Assembly (NCBI RefSeq): GCF_048771995.1
Contig: NC_133024.1
Span: forward strand, 21,778,001 to 21,842,000
DNA: 64,000 nucleotides
From: Taeniopygia guttata
Taxonomy: Eukaryota > Chordata > Aves > Passeriformes > Estrildidae
Direction of reading: 5' to 3'
The position numbers and the translations under genes are program-made. Positions within the stretch are counted from its first letter, which is position 1; each line of letters opens with the position of its first letter. Positions 59,601-64,000 of the stretch are shown here, one piece after another. Below the pieces are notes generated by a model. It had not been told where the DNA came from, made no database searches, and saw nothing but the letters and a program-made list of their open reading frames with translations.

Positions 59601-61714
59601 TTGACTTCTGGTTGTCTGTGTCTTCAGGAAAGCCTCAAGTACCAAGTTATCCTACTGTTCCGCAGCATTAGAGTATTCAAAACCAGCTTTTGAAAGAGAA
59701 TACAATTTTGACCATGGCACAGCTGACTTCTTGCCCTAAGAAACCTTTTTTTTTTTCTCTCTTATTAAGACTAAAAGTATCAACTGAGCATGTCTTGCTT
59801 CCAGCCACAACTTCACCATATTCAACCAGCCAGAAAACACTGAACAAATGCAGACCCAGCTAAACTTGGTTATTTGCATTCTCTCCCCAGTGTGTGCTAC
59901 ACCTGTGCTACAGACAATGAAAGGAGCACACCTGTCTCATATGTACTGATTACTGCCTTTCTGCCTCAGTTCTAAGGAAGATACACTTAAGAATAAGATA
60001 AAGATAAGGAAAACAGCAGCTGTGCAAACATTGTAACATCATATGCTAGGTGACTGAAATAAAAGTAATTCCAATTGCTGTAAAATTCAGTAATCCTCAA
60101 TAACACATTGTGCAACACCACAGTGGAGACAGCTTACTGGTTCCCTTCAAAATGAACCATAAGCAGTAGGGAACATGCACAAATGTGTGTCTCTGGAATT
60201 ACAGAAAGAAAACATGTAAAATATCCATCCTCTGTTCCTTGAGGGTAAACAGTTCATTTTTCCATGTGTGTCTCTGGAATTACAGAAAGAAAACATGTAA
60301 AATATCCATCCTCTGTTCCTTGAGGGTAAACAGTTCATTTTTCCATCTAAGTAAATTCTTCAATTGTGAGAGACACAGGTCTAGTTTCTTTCAAAAGTTA
60401 CCAAGTTGGAGTATTTATTTCTCCCTTGTAAAGGGAATATATACACATAATATCAACATCTTCTATTTCTGGAAGGTTCTACTCCTGCCCCCTCCAAATA
60501 ATCCATCCGGACACATGGATCTGTCCACTATTACACCGGCTGTGCAACAACACCTGTACTACTGAACAACTCACTTCACCTTCCCATGGCAGAACTTCAC
60601 TGCAACCCATACATTTCACATTGGTGGACAACTCTAGGAAGGTCCACTATCCAGACAAGAGCATTTCACATCCCACAGAGGGACAAGTTCAATTAATAAT
60701 TGACTGTCCCTGCTATCTGCCCAGAGATGTAAGCTGCAGGGTGAAAAGCACATAAAAGGTCAAACCACAAATCCATAGGCAGAGAGACTGTTGTCATAAA
60801 CAATTGGTTTTTTTTCAAAAGCATGCAGAAGTATCAATATCACTAGTGAAAAAACTGTTGCCAAGTTAAGCACTCATATACAAAGTTGAGTGTTGTATAA
60901 AAAATTGTTTGTAAATAAGAGTCAGAGAATGGGATGTAGTCTAACAACTGGAGAAAACCATAATTTATTTCTACCTAAATATGCAGTAACAGGAACTATA
61001 ACAGATGTGCTGCCTACTTTTATAATGACCCAATGGCTCATTTCTGCTCTTCACAGCTACTCTGGTGCACAGACTTGTACTAATACTGTAATTCTGACAC
61101 AGGAATAAGCTGTGCTATGTAAAATCTGCTCACACAACGAAGGTGTGGCTAATTTTGTCGTTTTGGTTTGGGTTTTTTAATGTCAGCTGAAAAAGTTGCC
61201 GTTTACCCAAAATAACCATTGCAACGCAGTTCTAGAGACCAGGCTCAAGCCTGTCTGTACGCTCGGATTCCAATTCCTGGACACACAACCACGTAAAACT
61301 TTCGTGACTTTAACAGAAAACGGTAACACATTTAAATAATTCCCTGAGAAGCAGGAGCAGCAACACCAGTTCTTAGAGAGGTCCGCCCCTCCCAGCTGGA
61401 TGCTCCCTTCTGCGCGGGATGTGAGCGCCAGCCGGGGCTCCCCCATCCCCTCCGGCCCGCTGCGGGATGAGGGCCGACGGCAGCGCCGGCACGCCCAGCG
61501 CCGCAGCCACGCAGCGGCTCGGGCCCGGCCGCCAAGGGCACGGACAGCCGCTCCCGGGACTCCGGCAGGGCAGCGCGCCCGCAGGCGGGGACGGCCATGG
61601 GTGTCCCTCCTCCCCATCCCGGCTCCCGCGCAGGACCGGCACCTTGAGCACGGGCGTGAGGTACTCGGCCACCTCCAGGGCCTTCCCCTTCACCGTGTTG
61701 ATGACGTTCTGCAT
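38618..61714 (-). CDS. ATG3: ATG3, autophagy E2-like conjugating enzyme, complete
   Basis: ATG3 accepts LC3/GABARAP proteins from ATG7 as a thioester and transfers them to phosphatidylethanolamine on the growing autophagosome membrane. Twelve exons (listed separately) join into exactly 314 codons plus TAA, the human length. Visible parts are the N-terminal amphipathic helix from [19 protein letters not shown] (residues 1-24), the acidic flexible loop (about 90-190) that binds ATG7 and ATG12, the WLFGYDE handle region, catalytic Cys264 in CSVHPC, Lys243 (the ATG12 attachment site in mammals), and the C-terminus [14 protein letters not shown]. The start lies in the CpG island with G at -3. All introns are GT-AG. 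The gene is head-to-head with SLC35A5 and follows F5 tail-to-head on the same strand. No defect is seen. Confidence 0.98.
40347..40415 (-). CDS. ATG3: ATG3 coding exon 11
   Basis: Encodes [20 protein letters not shown], identical to human, and ends within Met before YLLIF. 69 bases, donor CACAT|GTATCC. Confidence 0.96.
41240..41350 (-). repeat. CR1 LINE fragment (ATG3 intron 10)
   Basis: GGGCTGGAAGAGACTGGTCA then ATCTAGTCTAAAACCCTC is the reverse complement of the CR1 tail. Short and diverged. Confidence 0.7.
43860..44590 (+). repeat. Ancient CR1/L3-like remnant (ATG3 intron 10)
   Basis: CTTACTGGATCAAACCAAAG and, further on, AGAGCTGTACTCCAGTATTC then AACATGTGGTGGTCCCACAG resemble consensus stretches of old amniote CR1/L3 elements. 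Heavily diverged; ends approximate; may be two adjacent pieces. Confidence 0.5.
45824..45951 (-). CDS. ATG3: ATG3 coding exon 10: catalytic exon
   Basis: Encodes [20 protein letters not shown] and [13 protein letters not shown]. Cys264 is the thioester residue; Lys243 is also here. 128 bases. Confidence 0.98.
46583..46738 (-). CDS. ATG3: ATG3 coding exon 9
   Basis: Encodes [20 protein letters not shown], then [20 protein letters not shown] and [10 protein letters not shown]. It forms the E2 core and handle. 156 bases, phase 0. Confidence 0.98.
47472..47506 (-). CDS. ATG3: ATG3 coding exon 8
   Basis: A 35-base exon encoding (E)[11 protein letters not shown]. It is too short for an ORF scan but fixed by frame, splice sites and human [11 protein letters not shown]. 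Confidence 0.95.
48019..48100 (-). CDS. ATG3: ATG3 coding exon 7
   Basis: Encodes [20 protein letters not shown] then GEAADME. This acidic loop is the least conserved part relative to human. 82 bases. Confidence 0.96.
48476..48590 (-). repeat. CR1 LINE fragment (ATG3 intron 6)
   Basis: GGAAGGGACCCATAAGCACA then GAGTCCAACCCTCTCCTC matches the reverse complement of the CR1 tail. It lies about 140 bases from the solo LTR. Confidence 0.7.
48733..49351 (-). mobile_element. Solo LTR, ERVK-like, fossil
   Basis: A 619-bp solo LTR in ATG3 intron 6, in the same orientation as ATG3. Its ends form an imperfect inverted repeat (TGTCGGAATC / GATTCCCACA). It is flanked on both sides by an identical 6-bp target duplication, TTGCAT (48727-48732 and 49352-49357). 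Read on the minus strand it has a TATA-like stretch (about 48941-48948) and AATAAA (48840-48845), in the order expected of U3-R-U5. A 6-bp duplication points to a class II (ERVK) element. It looks whole as a solo LTR, and the intact duplication suggests a fairly recent insertion. Confidence 0.88.
50618..50667 (-). CDS. ATG3: ATG3 coding exon 6
   Basis: Encodes [16 protein letters not shown], where human has [13 protein letters not shown]. It lies in the flexible region. 50 bases, flanked by TTACAG and AAG|GTACTT. Confidence 0.95.
52228..52335 (-). CDS. ATG3: ATG3 coding exon 5
   Basis: Encodes [20 protein letters not shown] and [15 protein letters not shown], the start of the acidic flexible region. 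108 bases. Confidence 0.97.
54057..54127 (-). CDS. ATG3: ATG3 coding exon 4
   Basis: Encodes [20 protein letters not shown], differing from human by Asp for Gly before KQFL. 71 bases. Confidence 0.97.
55296..55345 (-). CDS. ATG3: ATG3 coding exon 3
   Basis: Encodes [16 protein letters not shown] plus TG, identical to human. 50 bases, donor CAATG|GTAAG. Confidence 0.97.
57405..57740 (-). mobile_element. LTR-like fossil piece in ATG3 intron 2
   Basis: Read on the minus strand, the segment has GAATAAATCGGAGTTTTACT followed by CAGCAGCCTTCTGAGCAGAG, the layout of an LTR poly(A) signal and U5 seen in bird retroviral LTRs. Ends are approximate and no target duplication was found. Family is uncertain. 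Confidence 0.5.
58822..58863 (-). CDS. ATG3: ATG3 coding exon 2
   Basis: Encodes [14 protein letters not shown], identical to human. 42 bases, donor GAAGAA|GTAAGT. Confidence 0.97.
60183..60344 (+). repeat. Perfect 81-bp tandem duplication (ATG3 intron 1)
   Basis: Two adjacent 81-base copies (60183-60263 and 60264-60344) that I read as identical, beginning ATGTGTGTCTCTGGAATTAC. Identity in neutral intron sequence implies a recent duplication, possibly polymorphic, or an assembly artefact. Confidence 0.92.
61643..61714 (-). CDS. ATG3: ATG3 coding exon 1
   Basis: Encodes residues 1-24, the curvature-sensing amphipathic helix. 72 bases, donor CTCAAG|GTGCCG. It lies inside the CpG island. Confidence 0.97.
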
Positions 61715-61720
61715 CGCGGC

Positions 61721-61742
61721 GGTCGGTCGGTCGGTCGGTCGG
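61721..61742 (-). repeat. ATG3: (CCGA)n run in ATG3 5' UTR
   Basis: Five GGTC units plus GG on the plus strand, read as CCGACCGA in the mRNA sense, end six bases before the ATG3 start codon. It is a possible length-variable tract. Confidence 0.85.
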
Positions 61743-62660
61743 ACAGACGGACAGCAGCGGCCACTACCCCTCCCGCCCTCGGCACGGCGCTCCCACAGCC
61801 ACCGCCCACCTGACCCACCCCTCACGTTCCCCCGCTCCCCGTCGCACGCGCGTGACGACGCAGAGTGCGCGCGCGTAGGGCGGGAAGGCGGAGAAGGGCG
61901 GGGCCGCGCGCGAGCTGGGGGGCGGAGCTCGAGGGCTCCCGGACGCCGCGGGGGCGGGGCCGGGCCGGCGGTGCCGACAAGGGGGAGGAGGGCGCGCGCG
62001 CGCGTCCGTGCGGGGCGGGGCAAGGCGGGGGGCGCGCGCAAGCGGCCCCGCCCCGCCAGGTGAGGCCGGATGGAGGGGGGGGGGTGAGTCGGGAGCGGGG
62101 GGACACTGAGGGGGCTTCGTACCGGACCCCGGGGCGAGCCCGGCCCTGGGCGGCGCGGATGAGCGAGGGGGACCGTCCTGCCGCAGCCTCTCGGGACCCG
62201 GTGCGCCGGGGTGCGCCTGGGCGCGGCGTCCCGGCACCGGGCGCTGCTGCCTCGGAGCCCCGCTGGCCTCGCGCGGCCGCCGCCCCGCCGCTCGCGGCTG
62301 CAGCCTGAAGCAGCGACGTGGCAGGAGGCGGTCGGCAAAGCCCGGCGGCTGTTCCTCCTCCGCCGCGGAGGAGGGGGCGAGGTGGGTGTCCCCCCGGGCC
62401 GGTCAGCCGCGCTCCGGCCGCGCCGCCGGCGTAGAACGGAGCCCAGCCCGCAGCTGGTCCAGAAGGGCTCTCCCTCCCCGCTCCTCCCTCGGCCGCCTCC
62501 CTCGGGCCTCGGGGCCCGGTAACGGGTCGGACGAGTAACGGCGGCGCTGGAGGCGGAGCAGCGGCTCCGGTGCTCGGCTCCCGCTGCCCTGTGCCTCCCC
62601 TGCCGCTGGGAACCAGCCGGCACTAGCCAACCCTTAGGGGTTGGTCGCGCTCCGCAGCTG

Positions 62661-63357
62661 TAGCGCTTCTCCTTCCTGGGATTAGAAGCAAGAGCGCTAA
62701 AAAAAAAATTAAAGAAAACTGAGCATGTGGAATGTTTAATCTTTTTAGCTAGTACGTGTGCCGTAGTTGCGGACTTCTCAGGAACCAGCCTCCTTGTGCC
62801 ACCTTCAGAGTCCCTGTGTATAATATATACATCGTTTATCCCGCTTTGTCGGTCCTTGCAACATATCCTTCTCTCAGGCGTGACCTTATCGCTGTCTACC
62901 TGAAAGGAGGGTGTAGCCAGGTGGGATCAGCCTCTTCTCCTAGGCAACTAGCAATAGGACAAGAGGACACAGTCTTAAGCTGTGCCATGGGAGGTTTAGG
63001 TTGGACATCAAAAAGGATTTATTCACAGAAAGGATTATTATATATTGGTATTGGAGGTGATGGAATCACCATCCCTGGAGGTGTTTTAAGGAAGGACTTG
63101 ACGTGGCACTTGGTGCCATGGTCTAATTGACATGGCAGTGTTCGGTCATAGGTTGAATGAGATTTTTTTTTTTTTTTTTTTTAAGAAAACGATCGTTGTA
63201 GAGCAAGATCATGGCTTGTTCTATGATGTAAGCATCTTTATATAACATAAAGCAGTAAAATACACTTATTTTGCCTCATGTAACCAGTTTCTGGAAGTGC
63301 TGTTTACAGTGCTTTTTTATCCTGCCATCCAAAGGGCACTGACGGTGAGGCAGCAGG
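62661..63357 (+). other. SLC35A5: SLC35A5 5' intron and UTR side
   Basis: Between the CpG island and the first coding exon lie a CR1 fragment (62915-63160), a T-run of about 22 bases just after it, and the intron 1 acceptor. No other gene is seen. Confidence 0.5.
62915..63160 (+). repeat. CR1 LINE 3' fragment near the SLC35A5 start
   Basis: Contains GCAATAGGACAAGAGGACAC, GTTTAGGTTGGACATCAAAA and ATGGAATCACCATCCCTGGA. It lies between the CpG island and the first coding exon of SLC35A5 and is followed by a T-run. Confidence 0.88.
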
Positions 63358-63487
63358 ATGAAGTTGGAGTGGTGTAGTCGACTTGCCCTTTGCTCCAAGA
63401 CAACCAGCCAGACCTTTCTGCTTGGAGGAGTGTTCATTGCGTTGGGCTCAAGTCGAATCCTCCTGATGAAGTATTCTGCCAATGAAG
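63358..63487 (+). CDS. SLC35A5: SLC35A5 first coding exon (gene continues off window)
   Basis: SLC35A5 is a multi-pass Golgi-type member of the SLC35 nucleotide-sugar transporter family. This exon encodes residues 1-43, from MKLEWCSRLALCSKTTSQTF to GSSRILLMKYSANE, then splices at GAAG|GTACAG. Human SLC35A5 aligns without gaps (TFLLGAIFIALSSSRILLVK, then YSANE). Residues 19-36 form the first membrane segment. The orientation away from ATG3 fits the conserved divergent pair. The 5' UTR acceptor is uncertain: candidate AGs end at 63290, 63309 and 63332. Bases 63488-64000 read as intron. Confidence 0.93.
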
Positions 63488-64000
63488 GTACAGTTTGGCA
63501 ATACCCATGATGTACCTTGAATAAGAAAGCGTTGCTATTTGGGCTAAAACATACCCAAAAAATCTACTTCTACACCGGCAGAGTTCTTTTCATAAACATC
63601 CTCTTATATTTATAGGCACATGTTTCTGCACTGGAAAATTTCTGTCTAGCCAGTGAACTACCATAAAGGTATAACTCGGGTTGCAAGGTGTATCATCTAC
63701 CTTTAAAAGATGAGGCAGGTGATTTATTTTATAGCTAACTTTTCAAAGTTGTGTAAGCACTCTTGGCAGTAGATTTGATTGCAACAGGCTTAGGAGAGAA
63801 GTGGTATCCTACTGGATAAAGTGCTAAAACTCGCTGGTATTGCCAGTTCTAAAAGAAGGTTATGTCATCCTGGAAGCTGTTTTTTGTGGGGGTTAAAAAA
63901 TACCATATAGATCTTTGGGGAAAACCTTCCCATTTCAGTTTGTTTTTAAAACAGCCTTGTTCTTAAGTTCTTCCAAAAAAGTTCTGCTGTGAACTGGGAC

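Larger units (their letters stand above)
61380..62660. promoter_or_regulatory. CpG island, bidirectional ATG3/SLC35A5 promoter
   Basis: GC content and CpG density rise abruptly near 61380 and fall near 62660 in an otherwise AT-rich window. The island covers ATG3 exon 1 and the start side of SLC35A5, and contains GC-box-like GGGGCGGGGC stretches and no clear TATA box. The same head-to-head pair is known in human. The untranslated first exon of SLC35A5 is probably here; CCAG|GTGAGG (about 62055-62064) and GGGG|GTGAGT (about 62081-62088) on the plus strand are possible donors. Confidence 0.85.

Noticed and set aside
59252-59671. Plus-strand 139-codon frame antisense in ATG3 intron 1
   Set aside because: Looks fairly protein-like but has no known motif, no splice or promoter support, and a chance-compatible length.
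61400-62522. Several plus-strand frames of 100-200 codons in the CpG island
   Set aside because: Same composition effect; Arg/Gly/Pro-rich in every frame and no homology I recognise.
61715-62623. Long open frame upstream of and in frame with ATG3 in the CpG island
   Set aside because: GC-rich sequence lacks stop codons by composition. The predicted protein is Pro/Arg-rich with no family likeness, and the 314-residue start matches human exactly.
1-64000. CRISPR arrays, operons or other prokaryotic systems
   Set aside because: No regular direct repeats with spacers; the gene structure is entirely vertebrate.
1-64000. tRNA, rRNA or snoRNA genes
   Set aside because: No cloverleaf boxes or rRNA signatures seen by eye. 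A covariance-model scan would be needed to exclude small intronic RNAs.

Overview
The window looks like a bird nuclear genome, and several repeats hint at a songbird. The evidence is split vertebrate genes with GT-AG introns, many truncated CR1 LINE 3' ends, LTR fossils of types I know from birds, and AT-rich introns beside one sharp CpG island. Three genes can be read exon by exon. From left to right they are coagulation factor V (F5, minus strand), the autophagy E2-like enzyme ATG3 (minus strand), and the start of the nucleotide-sugar transporter SLC35A5 (plus strand).

Positions 1-31668 hold F5. I placed 24 coding exons by reading frame, splice sites and family alignment. They join in phase into 1874 codons. 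The last exon, which ends the C2 domain, lies left of base 1. The order is signal peptide, A1, A2, a one-exon B domain, A3, C1 and most of C2. All three thrombin sites can be found (R739, R1150, R1281, precursor numbering). The positions aligned with the human activated-protein-C sites R506 and R306 are Lys and Val; only the R679-like site keeps Arg. The B domain is short: it keeps a basic and an acidic tract but lacks the long nonapeptide repeat array of mammals. Intron 6 has a GC donor.

Positions 31669-38437 are intergenic. I see a possible F5 promoter next to the start codon and no further gene.

Positions 38438-61714 hold ATG3. Twelve coding exons join exactly into 314 codons, the human length, with catalytic Cys264 and Lys243 at the human positions. 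Its introns carry a complete-looking solo LTR with a 6-bp target duplication, a second LTR-like piece, CR1 remnants and a perfect 81-bp tandem duplication.

Positions 61380-62660 form a CpG island between ATG3 and SLC35A5, a head-to-head pair also found in human. The first coding exon of SLC35A5 is at 63358-63487; the rest lies to the right. Human F5 (1q24) and ATG3 (3q13) are unlinked, so the F5-ATG3 junction is lineage-specific relative to human. F5 acts in clotting and ATG3 in LC3/GABARAP lipidation; I see no functional link between them. I found no convincing new biological system. The best leads are the altered inactivation sites of F5, its compact B domain with a furin-like motif, and the GC donor.
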